A stretch of DNA of 64,000 nucleotides, from positions 1 through 64,000 of the forward strand of contig JAEWOG010000104.1 of the NCBI GenBank assembly GCA_023460975.1, written 5' to 3'. Positions 10,395 through 17,685 of this stretch are shown here, in pieces. The translations under genes and the position numbers were made by a program. Origin of the DNA: Actinomycetes bacterium. GTDB taxonomy: Bacteria > Actinomycetota > Actinomycetes > Propionibacteriales > Nocardioidaceae. The notes under the pieces are model-generated. The model did no database searches, was not told where the DNA came from, and saw only the letters and a program-made list of their open reading frames with translations. Within the stretch, counting starts at the first letter, position 1. Every line of letters starts with the position of its first letter.

Positions 10395-10464
10395 CGCCGA
10401 GGGGGTGCGCCCATCCGGACGCACGTACGAGCTGACGATGAGGATGTACGAACGAGCATCCGAT

Positions 10465-10486
10465 TCGAACAAGTGTTCGATACAAT
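10465..10486 (+). promoter_or_regulatory. LexA (SOS) box overlapping promoter
   Basis: TCGAAC-AAGT-GTTCGA at 10465-10480 matches the actinobacterial LexA consensus TCGAAC-N4-GTTCGA at every defined base. It abuts the -10 hexamer TACAAT at 10481-10486. LexA bound here would block RNA polymerase, and DNA damage would release it. The -10 ends 6 nt before the GTG start of the downstream gene. Confidence 0.88.
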
Positions 10487-10492
10487 GAGTTG

Positions 10493-10861
10493 GTGTCAAC
10501 GTACGTTCCACCCGGCTGGCCGCGTCAGGTCCGTCCCCCCGACGCGCCGGACTGGGAGGTCACGGCCGCCAACTGGCTGCTTGACCTGTGCCCGCCCGAC
10601 TACCGCCGCTATTCGGGGCTGAGGCGCCACCTCGTCGTGCTCGCCCGGTTCGCGGTGCTGCACGTGGAGGCCGACCAGGCAGCCGTACGGCGTGGCCTCA
10701 GCGAGATCCGGGGGGACCTGCGCGACGTCGCCACCGAGGCCGTCGTGGAGGCGGCAGTGCAGACGTTCCTCATCGAGGACGCGCGGCTCTCGGGCGTACG
10801 GCTCGCCGTCGGTCTGGTCGAGGATGCGATCCGGGGTCGGCGCTACACGGCACGGCTGTGA
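10493..10861 (+). CDS. SOS-regulated conserved hypothetical protein
   Basis: A 122-residue small, mostly helical, arginine-rich protein (LVVLARFAVLHVEADQAAVR, FLIEDARLSGVRLAVGLVEDAIRGRR). No enzymatic motif is recognised; it looks like a conserved actinobacterial family without a known function. GTG 10493 is chosen because the -10 TACAAT ends 6 nt before it, which makes the mRNA leaderless; a TTG at 10490 would add one residue. The exact LexA box places it in the DNA-damage response. Confidence 0.72.
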   Translation: MSTYVPPGWPRQVRPPDAPDWEVTAANWLLDLCPPDYRRYSGLRRHLVVLARFAVLHVEADQAAVRRGLSEIRGDLRDVATEAVVEAAVQTFLIEDARLSGVRLAVGLVEDAIRGRRYTARL

Positions 10862-10880
10862 GCATGGGTAGGGTCGACGA

Positions 10881-12302
10881 ATGCCCTTCGAGCGCCGCCG
10901 CCCTGACGTCACCCAGGTCGAGTTGATCGGCGGCCTCGAGGAGCGAGACCTGACGTTGGCGGCGTACGACCCCACCTGGCCGGGCGTCTTCGCCGAGCAC
11001 CGTGCACGCATCCTCGAGGCGATCAGCCACGAAGCCCTCCTGATCGCGCACATCGGATCCACCTCGGTGCCCGGCCTGGCCGCCAAACCAATCATCGACG
11101 TGCTGCTCATGGTCACCGACATCACCGCCGAGGAGGACTGGCTGCCGGGACTGGTCGACGCGGGCTATGAGTTGCGGGTGCGCGAGCCTGGGCACCGCAT
11201 GGTCCGTACGCCAGCCCGCGACGTGCATGTGCACATCCTCGAGCGCGGTGACCCGGCGGCGCGCGACTACCTGCTGTTGCGCGACCAACTGCGCTCGGAC
11301 TCCGGCGACCGGGAGCGGTACGCGCGCACCAAGCGCGACCTCGTCGCCTCCGGGCTCACCGACATGAACGCCTACGCCGAGGCCAAGGGCGAGGTGATCG
11401 CCGAGATCAAGCATCGGTCGCAAGGCCTCGCGTGGGGCGAGCAGGACTACGCGTGCGTCGCCCTCATCGATCCTCGCGGACGCATCCTCATGCAGGAGCG
11501 CGACGGGGGCGCGCCCGTCTGGCCGGAGCGCTGGTGCCTGCCCGGAGGCGGCATCGAGGCCGGGGAGGGCGCGGCCCAGGCCGCGGTGCGCGAGGTCGCC
11601 GAGGAGGCGGGGGTGGACCTCGCGGTCGCCGACCTGACCCCACTCGGATCGCTCGAACTCGACACCGTGCTGGGCGCCGTCGCGGGGCACTTCTTCGCCG
11701 TTCGTGTGGCCCTGACCGACGCTGACGTCGTCTGCCATGAGGGGCGGCAGATGGTCTTCGTGGAGCCCGAGGAGATCGGCGCGCTGCCGCTCGTACCCTC
11801 GACACGCCAACTCCTGCCGGAGATTCTCGCGTGGTCGGCCACCCATCCGCCGGCTCTGGGCGAGAACACGTTCGCGGGGATCTTCCTCGTCGATCGCCGC
11901 GGATGGATCCTGATGCAGGAGCGCGATGAGTTCCCGCGCATCGACCCCGACAAGTGGGGCCTGGCCGGAGGGCATGTGGAGCCGGGGGAGTCGTACGAGG
12001 CCGCTGCCGCCCGGGAGTTGGAGGAGGAGACCGGGGTGGTGCTGCCGGCGGGGCAGCTGAGGTTGTGGCGCGAGTTCGTCGTCGACCATCGCGCCTCCCA
12101 CGGCACGTGGGATGCGATGGCCGTCTTCGTCGCCGACGTCGACCTGACCGACGCCGACATCGACTGCCGAGAAGGCAGGCAGATGGTGTTCGTCGACCCG
12201 TCGCTCGTCCTCGGTCTGGACCTCAGCAGTGCCGCCGCTGACATCGTCCCGGCCTTCTTGGCCTCATCGCGCTGGAGCGGCCCCCGTACGCTGCCCGCAT
12301 GA
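10881..12302 (+). CDS. GrpB domain fused to two tandem Nudix hydrolase domains
   Basis: A 473-residue three-domain protein. Residues 1-180 are a GrpB/UPF0157 nucleotidyltransferase-fold domain (HIGSTSVPGLAAKPIIDV at about 57-74). Residues about 190-315 and 325-460 are two Nudix domains, each with an intact Nudix box: G-x5-E-x7-REVAEEAGV from residue 223 and G-x5-E-x7-RELEEETGV from residue 364. Nudix enzymes hydrolyse nucleoside diphosphates linked to other groups, such as damaged nucleotides. The two halves repeat the pattern RILMQERD and EGRQMVFV, so the pair arose by internal duplication. ATG 10881 follows TAGGGT (10869-10874) by 6 nt: leaderless. The stop overlaps the next gene by 4 bp. 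Confidence 0.88.
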   Translation: MPFERRRPDVTQVELIGGLEERDLTLAAYDPTWPGVFAEHRARILEAISHEALLIAHIGSTSVPGLAAKPIIDVLLMVTDITAEEDWLPGLVDAGYELRVREPGHRMVRTPARDVHVHILERGDPAARDYLLLRDQLRSDSGDRERYARTKRDLVASGLTDMNAYAEAKGEVIAEIKHRSQGLAWGEQDYACVALIDPRGRILMQERDGGAPVWPERWCLPGGGIEAGEGAAQAAVREVAEEAGVDLAVADLTPLGSLELDTVLGAVAGHFFAVRVALTDADVVCHEGRQMVFVEPEEIGALPLVPSTRQLLPEILAWSATHPPALGENTFAGIFLVDRRGWILMQERDEFPRIDPDKWGLAGGHVEPGESYEAAAARELEEETGVVLPAGQLRLWREFVVDHRASHGTWDAMAVFVADVDLTDADIDCREGRQMVFVDPSLVLGLDLSSAAADIVPAFLASSRWSGPRTLPA

Positions 12303-12598
12303 GCATCCCCACCGCCCCTGTCGTTGCCGTCGGTCTCGTGGGCGGCTACGCCGTCGCCCGGTTCACCAAGAAGCGCGAGCTGGGCGGCGTGGTCCTCGCT
12401 GCCGCTGGCGCGACCGCCGCGACGGCCTGGACGAAGAAGCTGGGGCCCGCTCCGGCGGCTGCCCTGACTGCGCTGTACGTCGGTGCCTTCGGCGGTTCCC
12501 ACCCGCTGGCCAAGAAGATCGGCGCGTGGCCGTCCGTCGCCGTCGTCACTGCCTTCGCCGGCGGTGCCGCGGCAGTTGCGGACATCACCTCCCGCTGA
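12299..12598 (+). CDS. Small membrane protein, unknown function
   Basis: A 99-residue alanine/glycine-rich hydrophobic protein with three to four possible membrane segments (about 7-20, 29-44, 51-66, 77-92) separated by short basic loops (RFTKKREL, TKKLG, AKKIG). No family recognised. ATG 12299 overlaps the preceding stop by 4 bp, and TACGCT at 12287-12292 ends 6 nt before it, so it may be read both by coupling and from its own leaderless promoter. Confidence 0.65.
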   Translation: MSIPTAPVVAVGLVGGYAVARFTKKRELGGVVLAAAGATAATAWTKKLGPAPAAALTALYVGAFGGSHPLAKKIGAWPSVAVVTAFAGGAAAVADITSR

Positions 12599-12645
12599 GC
12601 CTGGCGCGGGCCCGGTCGGGGCCCGCGCAGACGTAGACTCCGCCA

Positions 12646-13941
12646 GTGAGTGGCACCGGAGCGCGCAAGTGGACAGCTGACACCCGGCCGCTGTCCAACG
12701 ACCACTTCCGCCGCCTCTGGCTGGCCAACATCGTCACCGTCATCGGTGCGCAGTTGACCGTGGTCGTGGTGCCGGCCCAGATCTACGAGATCACCGGATC
12801 CTCGGCTTACGTGGGTCTGACGGGCCTGTTCGGGCTGGTGCCGCTGGTGGTGTTCGGCCTGTGGGGCGGCGCGCTCGCGGACCACTTCGACCGGCGCACA
12901 CTGCTGGTCGTCACGACCCTGGGCCTCATCGGCACGAGCGCCGCGCTGTTCGTGCAGGCCGCGGTGGGGGCTGACAACGTGTGGCTGCTGCTGGGGATCT
13001 TCTCCGTCCAGCAGGCATTCTTCGCCGTCAACCAGCCCACGCGCAGCGCTCTGCTTCCGCGCATCCTGCCCGACTCGCTGCTGCCCGCAGCCAACTCGCT
13101 CAACATGACGGTCATGCAGGCGGGCGCCATCGCGGGACCCTTGGTGGGCGGGATGCTCATCCCGGTGCTCGGCTACTCGTGGCTCTACCTCCTCGACACC
13201 CTCACCCTGTTCGTGACTCTGGGTGCCGTGGTCCGACTGCCGGCCCTGCCGGTGCTCGGCGCACCCGGCCGTACGCCCGGGGTGAGGTCGGTGATCGAGG
13301 GCTTCGCCTACCTGCGTACCCAGCCGATCCTGATGATGTCCTTCGTCGTCGACATCATCGCCATGTTGTTCGGGATGCCGCGCGCGCTGTTCCCCCAGAT
13401 CGCCCACGAGACGTTCGCGGGGCCGTCCGAGGGTGGTCTCGTCTTCGCCCTGCTGTATGCCGGCATTCCCCTCGGCGCGGTCCTGGGCGGCGTCTTCAGC
13501 GGCTGGGTCTCCCGCGTCACGCGGCAGGGTCGGGCCGTGGTGGTGGCGATCCTGGTCTGGGGAGTGGCGATGATCGGCTTCGGAGCGGCCGTGGCGGGGG
13601 CCGACGTCGTGGACCGCGGGCAACGGTTCTGGCTGGTCCTCGCGATCGGCATGCTCGTGATCGGTGGTGCTGCCGACATGGCGTCGGCGGCGTTCCGTAC
13701 GACCATGCTGCAGACGGCGGCCTCCGACGAGGTGCGCGGACGGCTCCAGGGGATCTTCATCGTCGTCGTCGCGGGTGGCCCCCGGATCGCGGACGTGGCC
13801 CATGGCGCCGCGGCCGCCTCGGTGGGTACGGCGTTGGCCGCAGCAGGTGGGGGCGCCCTGGTCGTCGTGCTGACGGTGGCCGTGTGCGTGGCGGTCCCGG
13901 TGTTCTGGCGGTACCGGGCTCGTACGGCTGTGGACGCCTGA
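12646..13941 (+). CDS. MFS transporter (EntS-like exporter)
   Basis: A 431-residue major facilitator with about 12 hydrophobic segments. The MFS_3/EntS pattern is visible: FRRLWLANIVTVIGAQLTVV at the start, the loop 2-3 motif GGALADHFDRRTLLV, and the central cytoplasmic stretch SVIEGFAYLRTQPILMM. Relatives export siderophores or other small molecules; the substrate is unknown. The start is GTG 12646: TAGACT at 12634-12639 ends 6 nt upstream, with no Shine-Dalgarno sequence. Confidence 0.85.
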   Translation: MSGTGARKWTADTRPLSNDHFRRLWLANIVTVIGAQLTVVVVPAQIYEITGSSAYVGLTGLFGLVPLVVFGLWGGALADHFDRRTLLVVTTLGLIGTSAALFVQAAVGADNVWLLLGIFSVQQAFFAVNQPTRSALLPRILPDSLLPAANSLNMTVMQAGAIAGPLVGGMLIPVLGYSWLYLLDTLTLFVTLGAVVRLPALPVLGAPGRTPGVRSVIEGFAYLRTQPILMMSFVVDIIAMLFGMPRALFPQIAHETFAGPSEGGLVFALLYAGIPLGAVLGGVFSGWVSRVTRQGRAVVVAILVWGVAMIGFGAAVAGADVVDRGQRFWLVLAIGMLVIGGAADMASAAFRTTMLQTAASDEVRGRLQGIFIVVVAGGPRIADVAHGAAAASVGTALAAAGGGALVVVLTVAVCVAVPVFWRYRARTAVDA

Positions 13942-13991
13942 GCGGGGCCGCAGTGGCCGTGTTCGACCGCCCATGAAATAGACTCGCGAGC

Positions 13992-15893
13992 ATGGGCCAT
14001 CTCGAGACGCTGTCCTCGCCGCGCGACCTGCGCGGGCTCTCCGCCGACCAGATGGCGGGGCTCGCGGAAGAGATCCGTGACGTGATGATCCGCACGGTCG
14101 CGACCAACTCGGGCCATCTCGGCCCCAACCTCGGGGTCGTCGAGCTGACGCTGGCCATCCACCGCGTCTTCGACAGTCCCACCGACCGCGTCGTCTTCGA
14201 CACCGGTCACCAGTCGTACGTCCACAAGCTGGTCACGGGTCGCGCGGCTCAGTTCGACAGCTTGCGCAAGGAGGGCGGCCTGTCCGGCTACCCGAGCCAG
14301 GCCGAGTCCGAGCACGACATCGTGGAGAACTCCCACGCCTCGACCGCGCTGTCGTACGCCGACGGCCTCGCCAAGGCGTACGCGATCCAGAAGCTGGAGC
14401 GCCACGTCGTCGCCGTGATCGGTGACGGCGCGCTGACCGGCGGGATGGCGTGGGAGGCGCTCAACAACATCGCGATCGCGAAGGACTCGCGCCTGGTGAT
14501 CGTGGTCAATGACAACGAGCGCTCGTACACGCCCACCATCGGCGGGCTGGCGACGGCGCTGACGCGGCTGCGGACGAACCCGCACTACGAGCAGGTGCTC
14601 GACATGGTCAAGAAGCGCCTCAACGCCGTTCCGGGCGTCGGGGGGCACGCGTACGACGCCCTGCACGCGGTCAAGAAGGGCATGAAGGACGCGCTGGCAC
14701 CTCAGGGCCTCTTCGAGGACCTCGGCCTGAAGTACGTCGGCCCGGTCGACGGCCATGACCTGGCTGCGATGGAGGAGGCGCTCACGCAGGCCAAGAAGTT
14801 CGGTGGGCCTGTGATCGTGCACGCGATCACCCAGAAGGGCCGCGGCTACGATCCGGCGCTGCGCCACGAGGCGGACCAGTTCCACGCGCCCGGCCCCTTC
14901 GACGTGCAGACCGGTATGGAGAAGCCCAAGGGCAAGATCTGGACCGACCACTTTTCCGAGGCGATGCTCGAGGTGGGGGAGCGGCGCAGCGACGTCGTGG
15001 CCATGACCGCCGCGATGATGCACCCGGTCGGCCTCGACGCCTTCCAGGCCCGCTGGCCCGAGCGGACCATCGACGTCGGGATCGCCGAGCAGCACGGCGC
15101 CACCTCGGCTGCGGGCCTCGCGATGGGTGGCCTGCACCCCGTGTTTGCGCTGTACGCCACGTTCCTCAACCGTGCCTTCGACCAGGTCCTCATGGACGTC
15201 GCCCTGCACAAGTGCGGCGTCACCTTCGTGCTGGACCGCTCGGGCGTCACGGGCGACGACGGGGCGAGTCACAACGGCATGTGGGACATGTCGATCCTTC
15301 AGGTCGTGCCCGGCCTCCGACTGGCTGCGCCGCGCGACGTCACGCGGCTGCGGGAGCTGCTGGACGAGGCGATCGAGGTCACCGACGCGCCGACGGTCGT
15401 GCGGTTCCCGAAGGGGCCGCCGCCCGAGGACATCCCGACGATCGGCAAGGCGGGCGGCGCGGACGTCCTCGTACGCGATGGCGCCCAGGACGTCCTCGTG
15501 GTCGCGGTGGGGGCCATGGCCGAGGTCGCGGTCGACGTGGCCTCGCGCCTGCGGGCGGAGGGCATCGGCGTGACCGTCGTCGACCCGCGCTGGGTCAAGC
15601 CGGTCGACGATGCCGTGGTCGAGCTCGCTCGTGAGCACCGACTCGTCGTTTCGATCGAGGACAACGGGCGTGTGGGGGGCTGCGGCGCCACCTTGCTGCA
15701 GACGCTGAACGACGCGGGCGTCACGACGCCGTTCCAGCTGCACGGGATTCCCCAGGAGTTCCTCGACCACGCCAAGCGAGCCGTCATCCTGAGCCGGATC
15801 GGGCTGGACGCCCAGACGATCAGCCGGCGCATCATCGAGGACGTCTCAGCGCTGGACCACACCCCGGATCTCGCCCCTTCCGACGGCGCCTGA
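13992..15893 (+). CDS. dxs: 1-deoxy-D-xylulose-5-phosphate synthase
   Basis: DXS condenses pyruvate and glyceraldehyde 3-phosphate with thiamine diphosphate, the entry step of the MEP isoprenoid pathway. The 633-residue length is normal. The ThDP-binding motif is GDGALTGGMAWEALNN (about residues 144-159). The pyrimidine domain has IDVGIAEQHGATSAAGLAMG and the C-terminal domain LDRSGVTGDDGASHNG. ATG 13992 is preceded by TAGACT at 13979-13984 (7-nt gap), suggesting a leaderless transcript that begins right after the MFS gene. Confidence 0.96.
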   Translation: MGHLETLSSPRDLRGLSADQMAGLAEEIRDVMIRTVATNSGHLGPNLGVVELTLAIHRVFDSPTDRVVFDTGHQSYVHKLVTGRAAQFDSLRKEGGLSGYPSQAESEHDIVENSHASTALSYADGLAKAYAIQKLERHVVAVIGDGALTGGMAWEALNNIAIAKDSRLVIVVNDNERSYTPTIGGLATALTRLRTNPHYEQVLDMVKKRLNAVPGVGGHAYDALHAVKKGMKDALAPQGLFEDLGLKYVGPVDGHDLAAMEEALTQAKKFGGPVIVHAITQKGRGYDPALRHEADQFHAPGPFDVQTGMEKPKGKIWTDHFSEAMLEVGERRSDVVAMTAAMMHPVGLDAFQARWPERTIDVGIAEQHGATSAAGLAMGGLHPVFALYATFLNRAFDQVLMDVALHKCGVTFVLDRSGVTGDDGASHNGMWDMSILQVVPGLRLAAPRDVTRLRELLDEAIEVTDAPTVVRFPKGPPPEDIPTIGKAGGADVLVRDGAQDVLVVAVGAMAEVAVDVASRLRAEGIGVTVVDPRWVKPVDDAVVELAREHRLVVSIEDNGRVGGCGATLLQTLNDAGVTTPFQLHGIPQEFLDHAKRAVILSRIGLDAQTISRRIIEDVSALDHTPDLAPSDGA

Positions 15894-15971
15894 CCCCGTC
15901 ACCTCGCCGCGGGGGTCTGCTGGCCGGTCACGTCGGCGCCGGGCCGGACGGGGGTCGGCTAGGGTCCGCTC

Positions 15972-16490
15972 GTGACCCACAGCACAGCACCCGGACAGCC
16001 CGGCTCGATCGAGGAACGCATCGCGGCACTGGAGGCCGTCGAGGAGATCAAGCGCCTCAAGTACCGCTACCTGCGCGCGTGCGACCGCAAGGAGCCCGAT
16101 GCCTTCCGCGAGTGCTTCGTCGCTGACGGCGCGGTGCTCGACTACGGCGAGGCCATCGGCCAGTTCCGCAACGCGGACGGGATCCGCGCGGTGTTCGAGG
16201 CCATCGCGCTCAAGCAGGTCGACGGTGCCTACGTGGTCTTCGACATGCACCATGCCGTGCACCCCGACATCCGCGTCACCTCGTCCACGACGGCCGAGGG
16301 GGAGTGGAGCCTGCGCTTCCGACAGGTCGACACCCAGCGTGGGACGCAGAGCGTCGGCGCGATTGAGTACTCCGACTCGTACGTGGTCGAGGAGGGCCAG
16401 TGGCGCATCCAGCGCTGCGAGGTGCGTGAGTTGTGGACGATGACGTCTCCGCTGCCTGAGGGCACCCGGATCCGGGGCACGCTCGCGTGA
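15972..16490 (+). CDS. SnoaL-like (NTF2-fold) nuclear transport factor 2 family protein
   Basis: A 172-residue alpha+beta cone-fold protein of the SnoaL_4 type. The N-terminus RIAALEAVEEIKRLKYRYLR and the DAFRECFVADGAVLDYG stretch are typical, and the C-terminal half has strands such as WSLRFRQVDTQRG and WRIQRCEVRELWT. Such proteins are isomerases, dehydratases or ligand-binding partners of oxidoreductases. The overlap of its stop with the next gene, an SDR, suggests that they act together. GTG 15972 follows TAGGGT (15960-15965) by 6 nt: leaderless. Confidence 0.78.
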   Translation: MTHSTAPGQPGSIEERIAALEAVEEIKRLKYRYLRACDRKEPDAFRECFVADGAVLDYGEAIGQFRNADGIRAVFEAIALKQVDGAYVVFDMHHAVHPDIRVTSSTTAEGEWSLRFRQVDTQRGTQSVGAIEYSDSYVVEEGQWRIQRCEVRELWTMTSPLPEGTRIRGTLA

Positions 16491-17326
16491 GCGCCGTGGG
16501 AATGCAGGGCCGTGTCGCGCTCGTGACGGGCGGTAGCCGCGGCGTGGGCGAGGGGATCGCTGTCGGCCTGGCCGAGGCCGGCTGGACGGTCCACGTCTCG
16601 GGCCGCAGCGAGCGCCGGCTGGCGCGTACGGTCGACCGCGTCACCGAGGCGGGCGGCAAGGGCGTGGCCCACCTGTGCGACCACTCCGTCGACGCCGAGG
16701 TCGTGGGGCTCGTACGCGAGATCGAGGAGTCCGAGGGGCACCTCGATCTGCTGGTCAACAACGTGTGGGCTGGTCCGCAGTTCAACCCGTTCGCGCCTGA
16801 GAAGTTCTGGGAGCGACCGCTGTCGGACTGGGACTCGCTGATCACCGTCGGGCTGCGCGCCCACTACGTCGCAGCGCACGCGGCCGTGCCCGCGATGGTC
16901 GAGCGGGGTGAGGGGCTCATCGTCAACATCACCTCGGTCGGTGCCCGCTCCCACCTGCACTCGGTGTTGTACGGGATGGGCAAGGCCGCGCTCGACAAGA
17001 TGACGTACGACATGGCCGTCGAATTGCGGGGGACGGGCGTCAGCGTGCTGAGCCTGTGGCCGGGGCTGGTCCGTACGAAGTTGCTCCTGGCCAGCGGACT
17101 GACCGAGTTCGAGGGTGTCAGCATCCACGACACCGAGACGCCCGAACTCCAGGGCCGGGTGCTGGCAGCGCTCGCCGCCGACCCGGGGACGCCGCAGCGG
17201 TCGGGCACGGCCCTGATCACGGCCGAACTGTGCACCGAGTTCGGCATCTTCGACGAGGGCGCCACTCCCGTGTCCCCGCGCACGATGTTCGGCGTGGGGC
17301 CGGCGTACGAGCCCGTCGGCCCCTGA
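16487..17326 (+). CDS. SDR family NAD(P)-dependent oxidoreductase
   Basis: A 279-residue classical short-chain dehydrogenase. The cofactor loop is TGGSRGVGEG (about residue 15), the structural motif is NNVWAG in place of NNAG, and the catalytic residues are Ser in ITSVGA and the Y-x3-K of YGMGK. GTG 16487 overlaps the stop of the SnoaL-like gene (GTGA); ATG 16502 is an alternative that removes five residues. The substrate is not evident. Confidence 0.87.
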   Translation: MSAVGMQGRVALVTGGSRGVGEGIAVGLAEAGWTVHVSGRSERRLARTVDRVTEAGGKGVAHLCDHSVDAEVVGLVREIEESEGHLDLLVNNVWAGPQFNPFAPEKFWERPLSDWDSLITVGLRAHYVAAHAAVPAMVERGEGLIVNITSVGARSHLHSVLYGMGKAALDKMTYDMAVELRGTGVSVLSLWPGLVRTKLLLASGLTEFEGVSIHDTETPELQGRVLAALAADPGTPQRSGTALITAELCTEFGIFDEGATPVSPRTMFGVGPAYEPVGP

Positions 17327-17397
17327 CCGCGCGCCCCTCCCGTCGGCCCTGACCGCTCGCCCCCGACCGCGTGCCCCCGACCGCGCGCCCCTCCGTA
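17327..17397 (+). repeat. Imperfect tandem 14-mers downstream of the SDR gene
   Basis: Four degenerate copies of the unit yGACCGCGyGCCCC follow the SDR stop codon directly. The first begins at the stop itself (cctgaccgcgcgcccc). Probably replication slippage in an unconstrained 3' flank; no coding sense is seen. Confidence 0.55.
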
Positions 17398-17538
17398 CAA
17401 GTAACGCGGGGTTATGCGCACTGCTGCGCCCCTACAGCGGGGTGACAGTACGCCTCCGGGCGCGGCAGATGGCCGGGGATTGGTACGGCCGAACTGGTCT
17501 GGACCATGGGGTGTCACGGCGGGACCTCGTGGGCGTGT

Positions 17539-17606
17539 CCTGAACTTCATGTGGTGTGCATGCCCCCAGAAGTTCAGGTTCCCCCGCAGATGCGGGGGAA
17601 CCTGAA
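17539..17606. repeat. Two overlapping, mutually exclusive hairpins
   Basis: Hairpin 1 pairs cctgaacttc (17539-17548) with gaagttcagg (17569-17578). Hairpin 2 is a perfect 16-bp stem, 17573-17588 with 17591-17606, and a 2-nt loop (ttcaggttcccccgca / complement). They share 17573-17578, so only one can form. The region lies in a 359-bp gene-free gap between convergent genes (17327-17685). Terminator, RNA switch or relic palindrome are all possible. Confidence 0.65.
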
Positions 17607-17636
17607 GGAGCACGGGCAGGTGGGGCGGAAAGGCGA

Positions 17637-17670
17637 CGAGGGCGCCCGACCAGGTGGTCGGACGCCCTCG
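17637..17670 (-). terminator. Terminator of the fadAB operon
   Basis: A 16-bp stem with one mismatch (cgagggcgcccgacca at 17637-17652 against 17655-17670) and a 2-nt loop lies 16 bp beyond the fadB stop. Confidence 0.72.
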
Positions 17671-17685
17671 TGTGAGCCGTACGGA

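Noticed and set aside
13308..15770. 820-codon open frame on the minus strand
   Set aside because: Antisense shadow of dxs and the end of the MFS gene; low-complexity translation.
17573..17606. GC-rich palindrome resembling a type I-E CRISPR repeat
   Set aside because: It occurs once, with no second repeat at spacer distance and no cas genes in the window.
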